A stretch of 51,146 nucleotides of DNA from Burkholderiaceae bacterium (GTDB lineage: Bacteria; Pseudomonadota; Gammaproteobacteria; Burkholderiales; Burkholderiaceae_E): the NCBI GenBank assembly GCA_021463505.1, contig JAJTYR010000025.1:1-51146 (forward strand). Reading direction: 5' to 3'. Positions 1 through 6,716 of the stretch are shown one piece after another (the stretch's first letter is position 1; each line of letters opens with the position of its first letter). The translations under genes and the position numbers were made by a program. Below the pieces are notes generated by a model. It saw nothing but the letters and a program-made list of their open reading frames with translations. It searched no databases and was not told where the DNA came from.

Positions 1-56
1 TCGTCGGCGATGCCCCAGATGAAGTTGGCGATCCAGTTGAGTTGGCTCGGTTCCAT
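1..56 (-). CDS. hsdM: Type I restriction-modification DNA methyltransferase subunit M, N-terminus (partial)
   Basis: Only the first 18 codons lie inside the window; the gene runs off the left edge. The peptide starts MEPSQLNWIANFIWGIAD, which matches the very characteristic N-terminus of HsdM subunits (N-6 adenine methylases that, with HsdS, recognise and modify the type I target). The ATG at 56-54 lies 3 bases after the stop codon of the upstream ATPase gene, so the two are almost certainly co-transcribed and probably translationally coupled. A GGAGAG sequence inside the ATPase 3' end could serve as ribosome binding site. Recognition rests on family knowledge of the N-terminal motif; nothing of the catalytic NPPF region is visible here. 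Confidence 0.8.
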   Translation of the reverse strand, partial: MEPSQLNWIANFIWGIAD

Positions 57-59
57 GAG

Positions 60-1292
60 CTACAGCACTCTCCACCAAGGTACGGCCAGCACGTCGGGGG
101 TGAGCCACTCGACCGTGCGACCGGTGTGCAGCAGGAGCCCGGCGCGCGCCTTGCGCCCGTACTCCTGCCGGAAGGTGCGTAGGTGCGCGCAGTCGGCGAG
201 GCGCGGCTTCGAGGTGGCCTTCACTTCGATGGGCAGCAGCTTGCCGCCGGCTTCGATCACGAAGTCCACTTCCTCGCCGATCGTGGTGCGCCAGTACGCG
301 AGTTCCACGCGGTTCACACGTGCATCGCGCCACGCGACCAGGTCGTGCAGCACCAGGTTTTCGAGGTGCGCACCCGCGGGCGCCGTGGCGCCAAGGTGCA
401 GCGCGGCGCCGGTATCGCCCCAGAAGACTCTGGGCGACTTGACGAGCCGCTTGGTCCGGTTCACCGCGTAGGCCGGCAGGCGCACGAGCAGATACGAGGT
501 CTCCAGCAGGTTGAGCCAGCGGTGCACCGTCGGCTGCGGCAGGCCGACGTCGCGGCCTAGCTCGGTCTGATTGAGCAGCTGCCCCAGCCGCAGGCAGGCC
601 GCCTGCATCAGGCGGCGGAAGTCCGGCAGTGCGCTGATCGAGGCGAGGTCCTGCAGGTCGCGCTCGAGCCAGGTGCGCACGTAGCCGTCGAACCAGATGG
701 CGCGGTCGGCCGGCGTCTTGAGCTCCAGTGCCGGCGTGGGGAAGCCGCCGCGCAGCGCAAGCGCCTGCCAGTCTTCCTCGGGGTCGTCGCCGGCCGCCAG
801 GAGTTCACGCCAAGCTTTGTCGGGTGCCGCCAGCAGCTCGTCCCAGCGCCCCGCGCGGCCGAGCCCGAGCTGCTCGCGCCGGGTCATGGGCCAGAGCGTG
901 AAGTAGCTCGCGCGGCCGGCCAGCGACTCCGACACCTGCCGCATCAGCAGCAGGTTGGCCGAGCCGGTGAGGAGGAACTGCCCGGGCCGGCGGTCGCGGT
1001 CGATGGCCCGCTTCACCGCCGGCAGCAGGCCCGGCTCGCGCTGGACCTCGTCGAGCGTGAGTGGATCGTCGCCGCCCAGCAGGGCCTCGGGGTCGCGACG
1101 CGCCGCATCGCGTACGTCGAAGTCGTCGAGCGACCGGTAGCGCCGTTCGCCCGGCACCAGCTTCTCGACCAGAGTGCTCTTGCCGGTCTGCCGGGCACCG
1201 GTGAGCACGACGGCCGGCATCACGCGCAGGCGCGCGGCGAGTGCGTCATCGATCAGGCGGGGCAGGGTCTTCACGACATGGATGATATTCAT
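60..1292 (-). CDS. AAA ATPase with C-terminal DUF4143 domain
   Basis: A 410-residue ATP-binding protein of the AAA_14/DUF4143 type. A Walker A motif GARQTGKST sits near residues 32-40, a Walker B-like LTLDEVQ near 79-84 and a sensor-like FLLTGSAN near 110. The C-terminal half carries the DUF4143 pattern, including a helix-turn-helix-like stretch and, near the end, EVDFVIE...LLPIEVKA, which resembles a PD-(D/E)XK-like nuclease core. The substrate of this family is not well defined. The gene lies between fic (55 bases upstream) and hsdM (3 bases downstream), all leftward, suggesting an operon. ATG at 1292 fits the family; no good Shine-Dalgarno precedes it. Confidence 0.85.
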   Translation of the reverse strand: MNIIHVVKTLPRLIDDALAARLRVMPAVVLTGARQTGKSTLVEKLVPGERRYRSLDDFDVRDAARRDPEALLGGDDPLTLDEVQREPGLLPAVKRAIDRDRRPGQFLLTGSANLLLMRQVSESLAGRASYFTLWPMTRREQLGLGRAGRWDELLAAPDKAWRELLAAGDDPEEDWQALALRGGFPTPALELKTPADRAIWFDGYVRTWLERDLQDLASISALPDFRRLMQAACLRLGQLLNQTELGRDVGLPQPTVHRWLNLLETSYLLVRLPAYAVNRTKRLVKSPRVFWGDTGAALHLGATAPAGAHLENLVLHDLVAWRDARVNRVELAYWRTTIGEEVDFVIEAGGKLLPIEVKATSKPRLADCAHLRTFRQEYGRKARAGLLLHTGRTVEWLTPDVLAVPWWRVL

Positions 1293-1347
1293 TCACGACG
1301 CGGATTGGCAAGGCCGGCGTGCTTTCGGGTCGCCACTGTCGGCGGAC

Positions 1348-2514
1348 TCATCCGCTGGTCTCCAACTCGGCTGCCAGTTCCTCGACATACCTGCGATAGC
1401 TGAACACGCGGCCGCGCTGCCGGTTCGTGAGTTCAACCACGATGCCGATGCGTTCCAGGTGCGCCAGCGACTTGTTGACCGTGGCCGTCGTGAGCCGGGT
1501 GGCGTTGACCAGGGTGGCAGACGTTGCAATGGGCTGGCGCTGCAGCGCCTGGTGCACTTCGAGCGCGGAGGCCGCCGCGCGCCCCAGCCCGGCAATGCGG
1601 TCGCGATCCGCATTGACGAGCGCGAGCAACGCATTCGCCGTCGCCACGGCCTGGGTCGCGCTCGCCTCGATGCCTTCGGCGAAGAAGTCGAGCCACCGCT
1701 CCCAGTCCCCATGCAGGCGCACTTCGTTCAGCAGCTCGTAGTACAGCGCCCGATGGGTCTTGAAGAACAGGCTCGGGTAGAGCATCGGCTCGCGCAGCAC
1801 GCCGTCGGCTACCAGTTGCAGCACGATCAGCAGACGCCCGAGGCGCCCGTTGCCGTCGAGAAACGGGTGGATGGTCTCGAACTGCACGTGGGCGAGCGCC
1901 GCCTTGATGAGCGGCGGCACGGGCTCAGGCTCGTCGTTGAGGAAGCGCTCGAGCGACGCCAGGCACTCCGGCACCGCATCGGCCGGTGGCGGGACAAACA
2001 CCGCGTTGCCGGGCCGGGTGCCGCCGATCCAGACCTGCGAACGGCGCACTTCACCGGGTGTCTTGCCGCGACCGCTGGGATGGCTCATCAGCACCTTGTG
2101 CATCTCGCACAGCAGGCGCGTGCACAGCGGCAGCCCGCCGCGCAGCTTCTTCAGCCCGCGTTCGAGCGCTGCCACGCAGCGGCTGACCTCGCGCGCATCG
2201 TCCACCGGCACGCCCGGCTGCTCGTCGATCTCGTACAGCAGCAGGTCCGCCAGCGAGGACTGGGTGCCCTCGATCTGCGAGGACAGCACCGCCTCCTTGC
2301 GCACGAAGCTGTAGAGCAGCAGCGCCGCGTTGGGCAGCAGCGCGCTGACCGCGTCCAGCCGCCCGAGCGCGACCAGCGCCGCGTCGAAGCGCCGCCGCAG
2401 GGTCGGCGACCATACGACCGGCGGGTCCGGCGGCAGCGGCGCCGGCACGAAGGCCCGGAACGGCTCGCCCGCTGTCGTGACGGTGACGTAGCGGCCGGGC
2501 GAGGGTCGGTGCAT
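1348..2514 (-). CDS. Fic family protein with N-terminal inhibitory helix and C-terminal winged helix
   Basis: A 388-residue Fic protein. The catalytic Fic loop HPFLDGNGRLGR occupies residues 216-227 and is complete, so nucleotidyl (usually AMP) transfer to a hydroxyl side chain is the expected chemistry. An S-x-x-x-E-G inhibitory motif (SSQIEG, about residues 78-83) lies N-terminal to the Fic core, as in class II Fic proteins that restrain themselves. The C-terminus contains a helix-turn-helix (about 310-360) followed by a basic wing, suggesting DNA binding. It is the first gene of a leftward fic-ATPase-hsdM operon and is preceded by a promoter overlapping CCTAAA/TTTAGG boxes, so autoregulation is plausible but inferred. 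Confidence 0.9.
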   Translation of the reverse strand: MHRPSPGRYVTVTTAGEPFRAFVPAPLPPDPPVVWSPTLRRRFDAALVALGRLDAVSALLPNAALLLYSFVRKEAVLSSQIEGTQSSLADLLLYEIDEQPGVPVDDAREVSRCVAALERGLKKLRGGLPLCTRLLCEMHKVLMSHPSGRGKTPGEVRRSQVWIGGTRPGNAVFVPPPADAVPECLASLERFLNDEPEPVPPLIKAALAHVQFETIHPFLDGNGRLGRLLIVLQLVADGVLREPMLYPSLFFKTHRALYYELLNEVRLHGDWERWLDFFAEGIEASATQAVATANALLALVNADRDRIAGLGRAAASALEVHQALQRQPIATSATLVNATRLTTATVNKSLAHLERIGIVVELTNRQRGRVFSYRRYVEELAAELETSG

Positions 2515-2525
2515 GGGAGCAGGAA

Positions 2526-2560
2526 CCTAAAACAAGGGCTGGCGTTATTTTAGGTTTAGG
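2526..2560. promoter_or_regulatory. Candidate operator: CCTAAAA/TTTTAGG inverted repeat plus extra TTTAGG box
   Basis: CCTAAAA (2526-2532) and TTTTAGG (2548-2554) form a 7-bp inverted repeat with a 15-bp spacer. A second TTTAGG follows directly at 2555-2560 and a third occurs at 2590-2595. The boxes cover the proposed -10 element and the region just upstream of the fic start codon, where a repressor would block transcription. The winged helix of the adjacent Fic protein is a candidate ligand, but this is inference. Confidence 0.5.
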
Positions 2561-2576
2561 CATCAAGATAAATCAA
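2547..2576 (-). promoter_or_regulatory. Candidate sigma70-type promoter of the fic-ATPase-hsdM operon
   Basis: On the minus strand TTGATT (2576-2571) and TAAAAT (2552-2547) are separated by 18 bp. The stretch is AT-rich compared with its surroundings. The -10 hexamer lies inside the TTTTAGG operator half-site. Confidence 0.5.
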
Positions 2577-2595
2577 CGTCGGACGCTGCTTTAGG

Positions 2596-3015
2596 CTGCC
2601 CGGTGTGCACCCCTGGCGCGGAGCCGGCCGATTCGCGGCGCGGCTTATCCTCGACGTCTACTCCGTCCGCGCGAACAGCCCCATGAAAGTCCCGCACGAC
2701 ATGCCGGATTTTCGTGGTTCTGTGGCTGAGTGCCGAACGGCGAGCTTCAGCGTGCGCAGGAGCTCGGGCACGCGCTGCTTCGGGCAGCGCCGCGTGACAG
2801 ACGGCCCGCGAGTACACGCACGAGTACACACTCGCCGCGACGAATCGGCAGAGGCTTGATTCACAACGCTCCGCGGCGATTCACGCGCTCTTGCATCGAA
2901 GTGACCGTGGTTGCGCCGGGCATGGGCGCGTGCTCTTCGAGCGAAGACAGCGTGTAGGATTCCGGGGCGCCAGCGGGTCGCGCCGGGCGCAATCCACCTC
3001 CGACACCTCGCCAAG
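2596..3015. other. Intergenic stretch without a supported gene
   Basis: No open frame here has recognisable protein features. The one visible structure is a direct repeat CGAGTACAC at 2809-2817 and 2821-2829, enclosed by an inverted pair GCGAGT (2808-2813) and ACTCGC (2830-2835). It could be a regulator site for the E1 genes downstream, but nothing else supports that. Confidence 0.4.
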
Positions 3016-4044
3016 ATGACCGACGACCCCACGCTCGACGCCGACCGGCTGCTCGGGCTCTACCACACGATGTGCCGCATCCGCGCGTTCGAGGACGCGG
3101 CCGAAGAGGCCAGTCGCGGCGGCGTGACCGCGTTCGGGCAGGCGGGCAGCGGGCGCGCGCAGGTGCGCGGGCCGCTGCACCTGTCGACCGGGCAGGAGGC
3201 GGTGGCCACCGGCGTGTGCGCGCACCTGCGCGCGAGCGACTGGCTGACTTCGACCCACCGCGGCCACGGGCACACGATCGCCAAGGGTGCGAACCTCGAG
3301 CGAATGATGCACGAGCTGTTCGGACGCGCGAGCGGCTTTTGCGGCGGCAAGGGCGGATCGATGCACATCGCCGACTTTTCGGTGGGCATGCTGGGTGCGA
3401 ACGGCGTGGTCGCCGCCGGCATTCCGATCGCGGTGGGCGCGGCGCAGTCGATGCGGGTGCAGGGGCGCGACGCGATCGCGGTGACGTTCTTCGGCGACGG
3501 TGCGCTCAATCGCGGGCCGTTCGCCGAGAGCCTGAACTGGGCGGCGGCGTTCGGATTGCCGGTGCTCTTCGTCTGCGAGGACAACCGCTGGTCGGCCACG
3601 ACGCGTACCGAGGCGATGTCGGCCGGCGAGGGCGCGGCCGCGCGTGCGCGCGGCTTCGGCGTGCCGGCGGTCGAGGTCGACGGCATGGAGGTCGAGGCGG
3701 TCTGGGCGGCGGCGCGCGAACTGGTGGCGCAGGTGCGTGCAGGGGAGGGCCCGCGACTGCTGCACGCGAAGACCTACCGGTTCAAGGGGCACGTCTCGGT
3801 GGACCCGGCCGCGTATCGCGACCCGCGCGAACTCGCGGCGGCGATGAACGACGATCCGCTGTTGCTTGCGCAGCGCCGGCTGGTCGAGCGCGGCGTCGCC
3901 AGCGAGGCGATCGAGGCGCGGATGCGCGCGGCGCGTGACGAGGTCGCCGCGGCGCTGGCTTCGGCCGACGCGGCAGCGTGGCCGGCCGGGCAGAGCGCGT
4001 TCGACGACGTGCAGGACACCGGGAGCGGACGATGGTTCAGCTGA
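3016..4044 (+). CDS. 2-oxoacid (pyruvate/acetoin-type) dehydrogenase E1 component, alpha subunit
   Basis: A 342-residue thiamine-diphosphate-dependent E1 alpha subunit. The ThDP motif begins GDGALNRG at residues 160-167 and ends with the conserved Asn (VCEDN, residue 190). The phosphorylation-loop region around THRGHGHTIAKG and the GGKGGSMH motif are also typical of PDH/acetoin dehydrogenase E1 alpha. I chose ATG 3016 because homology begins just after it; the longer frame from 2911 adds unconserved arginine-rich residues. It overlaps the E1 beta gene by 13 bases, so translation is coupled. No E2 or E3 gene lies nearby, so the physiological 2-oxoacid is unresolved. Confidence 0.88.
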   Translation: MTDDPTLDADRLLGLYHTMCRIRAFEDAAEEASRGGVTAFGQAGSGRAQVRGPLHLSTGQEAVATGVCAHLRASDWLTSTHRGHGHTIAKGANLERMMHELFGRASGFCGGKGGSMHIADFSVGMLGANGVVAAGIPIAVGAAQSMRVQGRDAIAVTFFGDGALNRGPFAESLNWAAAFGLPVLFVCEDNRWSATTRTEAMSAGEGAAARARGFGVPAVEVDGMEVEAVWAAARELVAQVRAGEGPRLLHAKTYRFKGHVSVDPAAYRDPRELAAAMNDDPLLLAQRRLVERGVASEAIEARMRAARDEVAAALASADAAAWPAGQSAFDDVQDTGSGRWFS

Positions 4045-5108
4045 CGCAAGCGCCCGCAGGCGACGCCGGGCAATCCGGTCGCGCGGAGCCATCGGGCGGC
4101 ACCGGGCCATCGGGCGTCGCGCGGACGATGACTTACGCGGCGGCGGCAGCGGCGGCGCTCGCCGACCTGATGCGCGCCGACGCGTCGGTGGTCGCGCTCG
4201 GCGAGGATCTCGGGCGCGGCGGCATCTTCGGCCAGTATCGCGGCCTGCTCGAGGAGTTCGGTGCAAGGCGCGTGATCGACACGCCGATCTCCGAAGCCAC
4301 GATCGCCGGCTCGGCCGTCGGCATGGCGCTCACCGGACTGAAGCCGGTGGTGGAGATGCGCGTGGTCGACTTCGCGCTGTGCGCGATGGACGAGATCGTC
4401 AACCAGGCGGCGAAGAACCGGTTCATGTTCGGCGGCCAGGGCCGCGTGTCGATGGTGATCCGCATGCCGATCGGCATCTGGAGCGCGTCGGCGGCGCAGC
4501 ACTCGCAGTCGCTCGAGGCGTGGTTCGCGCACGTGCCGGGGCTCGCGGTGGTGTGTCCGGCCACACCGCAGGACAACTACGCGCTGCTGAAGGCGGCGGT
4601 GGCCAGTGGCGACCCGGTGGCGTACTTCGAGCACAAGGAACTGTGGGGGCTCGAAGGCGAAGTGGATGCGTCGCAGCCGATCGAGATCGGCCGCGCGCGC
4701 ATCGCGCGGCCCGGGCGCGACCTCACGATCGTCGCCTGGAGCCGCGCGGTGCACGATGCGCTCGATGCGGCGCGCACGCTGGCCGTGCAGGGCATCGACG
4801 CCGAGGTGATCGACCTGCGCACCCTCTGGCCCTGGGACCGCGAGACGGTGGAGGCCTCGGCGCGGCGTACCGGGCGCGTGCTGGTCGCGCACGAGGCGGT
4901 GCAGGTGGCGGGGTTCGGCGCCGAGATCGTCGCGACGCTGGCCGAGCGCGGCGATGCGATGTGGGCCCCGAGTCCGGCACCGAAGCTCGCCCGGCTGGGT
5001 ACGCCGCGCGCACCGGTGGGCTATTCGCCGCCGCTGGAGGCGCACGTGCGGATCACGGCGGCGAAGATCGCCGAAGCGGCGGCGCAACTGGTGGTGCGGA
5101 CACGCTGA
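4032..5108 (+). CDS. 2-oxoacid (pyruvate/acetoin-type) dehydrogenase E1 component, beta subunit
   Basis: A 358-residue E1 beta subunit, partner of the alpha subunit in a heterotetramer that decarboxylates a 2-oxoacid. Typical features are GEDLGRGGIFGQYRG, the segment DTPISEATIAGSAVG, the Phe/Arg-rich FMFGGQGRVSMVIR, and the C-terminal transketolase domain with EVIDLRTLWPWD. The ATG at 4032 is preceded by GGGAGCGG inside the end of the alpha gene. About 30 low-complexity residues precede the conserved MTYAAA start region, so an internal start near 4128 is possible. The next gene is on the opposite strand. Confidence 0.88.
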   Translation: MVQLTQAPAGDAGQSGRAEPSGGTGPSGVARTMTYAAAAAAALADLMRADASVVALGEDLGRGGIFGQYRGLLEEFGARRVIDTPISEATIAGSAVGMALTGLKPVVEMRVVDFALCAMDEIVNQAAKNRFMFGGQGRVSMVIRMPIGIWSASAAQHSQSLEAWFAHVPGLAVVCPATPQDNYALLKAAVASGDPVAYFEHKELWGLEGEVDASQPIEIGRARIARPGRDLTIVAWSRAVHDALDAARTLAVQGIDAEVIDLRTLWPWDRETVEASARRTGRVLVAHEAVQVAGFGAEIVATLAERGDAMWAPSPAPKLARLGTPRAPVGYSPPLEAHVRITAAKIAEAAAQLVVRTR

Positions 5109-5160
5109 GGGACGGGCGGCGGCAACCGCGGGCGAGCGGCAGCACCCGCCCACGGCCGAT

Positions 5161-5652
5161 TCACGGGTCGAGCGGCTCGAACACGCCCCGTTCGCGGTTC
5201 TTGTGCACGTTCGACCACGGGCGCGCGATGCCGTTCATCGCGACCCAGACGCCCGCCGGCAGGCTGTGCGCGAAGCCGATCGCGGCGCCCAGGTTGAAGC
5301 TCGCATCCGAGTCGGCCAGCGCAAAGGGCACCATCGCGCCGGTGAGGACGATCGTCTTCGGCAGCGCCGCTGCGCCGAGCACCGCGGCGGTCGCGACCAT
5401 CGTGTCGGTGCCGTGGACGACGACCAGCGCCTGCTCCGGAGCGGCGCGGCAGGCGGCCAGCACCCGTTGTCGATGCGTGTCGTGCATGTCGAGGCTGTCG
5501 ATCATCATCAGCACCTCGACCTCCAGCGGGCCGGGCACGCGCGCGCGGGCGAGGATCTCGTGCAGGTGCGTTTCGCCGAAACCCAGGGCGCCGGTGATCG
5601 GGTCGTAGCGCTTGTCGAAGGTGCCGCCGGTGGCGAGGATGCGCAGGTTCAT
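5161..5652 (-). CDS. Short asparaginase-like protein (N-terminal domain only)
   Basis: A 163-residue protein equivalent to the N-terminal catalytic domain of type I/II L-asparaginase. The first catalytic threonine motif ATGGTFDK follows the start, and the second motif HGTDTM (Thr-Asp pair) is near residue 80. Full asparaginases are about 330 residues; this form ends after the first domain, as in a recognised group of short asparaginase-domain proteins. ATG 5652 is preferred; the longer frame needs a TTG at 5670. It is convergent with the E1 genes. Whether it hydrolyses asparagine is not known. Confidence 0.75.
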   Translation of the reverse strand: MNLRILATGGTFDKRYDPITGALGFGETHLHEILARARVPGPLEVEVLMMIDSLDMHDTHRQRVLAACRAAPEQALVVVHGTDTMVATAAVLGAAALPKTIVLTGAMVPFALADSDASFNLGAAIGFAHSLPAGVWVAMNGIARPWSNVHKNRERGVFEPLDP

Positions 5653-5777
5653 GGCAAGGTATGTCTGCAAGGGATCGCTGCGATCCCCGGGTGCGGGCCA
5701 GTGGCCTTCACCGTCGCGCAGTGTACCGTCGGCATGCCGACGACGTCATGGGCGACGCCACGGATGACGGCATGGAC

Positions 5778-5813
5778 GACGTCGGGGGTGACGTCGGAGG
5801 TGACGTCGGGGGT
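5778..5813 (+). repeat. Three tandem 12-bp repeats (GACGTCGGNGGT)
   Basis: Units at 5778-5789, 5790-5801 and 5802-5813 differ at a single base. They lie just upstream of the patatin start codon and, if read in the patatin frame, encode DVGG three times. Length changes would move in steps of four codons and would not shift the frame. Confidence 0.85.
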
Positions 5814-5825
5814 GACGGATCGACG

Positions 5826-6716
5826 ATGTTCGAACAGGTGGTCTTTGCCGGCGGCGGGCATCGTTGCTGGTGGCAGGCAGGGTTCTGGGAGGTGGTGGCG
5901 CCAGCGACCGATTTGCGTCCGCGCGTGATTGCCGGCGTCTCGGCCGGCGCTGCCACCGCGTGCCTGCTGTTCGCGAACGACGCGCGCACGGCGCTCGCCT
6001 ACTACCGCGAGGCGTTGAAGGACAACCCGCGCAACGTTTACCCGATGAACCTGCTGCGCCCCGGGCGGCGCGTGTTCCCGCACAACGCGATCTATCGCAA
6101 CGCGCTGCGGGCGCTGCTCGGCGGCGAGCGGTTCGCGCGGTTGATGCGCGATGCGCCCGAGATTCGTGTGCAGTTCGCGCGCATTCCGCGCTGGCTCGGG
6201 CCGCGCAGCGCGGTGACCCTCGGCATCGTCGGTTACAACATCGAGAAGTACGCGCGGCGCTCGTTGCATCCGTCATTCGGGCGTGCGGTGGGTTTTCGCA
6301 GCGAGATCGCGCGCGTGCAGGACTGCCGCAGCGACGAGGAACTGGTGTCGCTGATCATCGCGTCGAGCTGCACGCCACCGTTCACGCCGATCGAATACCG
6401 CGACGGCCGTCCGACGATGGACGGCGGGCTCGTCGACAACGTCCCGGTGGACGCGGTCGATCCCGACGGCGGCCCGACGCTGGTGCTGACCACGCGGCGC
6501 TATCCGCAGCACGCACCGGTGTTCGTGCGCGCCGGGCGCGTCTACGTGCAGCCGTCGCGCAAGGTCGCGGCTTCGAGTTGGGACTACACGTCGCCGGACG
6601 CGTACGAGCAGACCTGGCGACAGGGGTGCGAGGACGGCGAGGCGTTCCTGCGCGGATTTCCGTCGCTGCGCGCCGGGTTCGCACCGTCACTGGATCCGGC
6701 CGTCGGACCGGCCTGA
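5826..6716 (+). CDS. Patatin-like phospholipase family protein
   Basis: A 296-residue patatin-fold acyl hydrolase. The oxyanion-hole glycines are in FAGGGHRCWW near the start, the nucleophile elbow is GVSAG (about residue 40), and the catalytic Asp is in DGGLVDN (about residue 200); all catalytic parts are present. The expected activity is lipid acyl-ester hydrolysis, substrate unknown. I chose ATG 5826 (MFEQVVFAGGG) because it places the oxyanion loop at the N-terminus as usual. The upstream in-frame ATG at 5748 would add an acidic repeat-coded leader. Its 3' end overlaps the convergent DUF3300 gene by 30 bases. Confidence 0.85.
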   Translation: MFEQVVFAGGGHRCWWQAGFWEVVAPATDLRPRVIAGVSAGAATACLLFANDARTALAYYREALKDNPRNVYPMNLLRPGRRVFPHNAIYRNALRALLGGERFARLMRDAPEIRVQFARIPRWLGPRSAVTLGIVGYNIEKYARRSLHPSFGRAVGFRSEIARVQDCRSDEELVSLIIASSCTPPFTPIEYRDGRPTMDGGLVDNVPVDAVDPDGGPTLVLTTRRYPQHAPVFVRAGRVYVQPSRKVAASSWDYTSPDAYEQTWRQGCEDGEAFLRGFPSLRAGFAPSLDPAVGPA

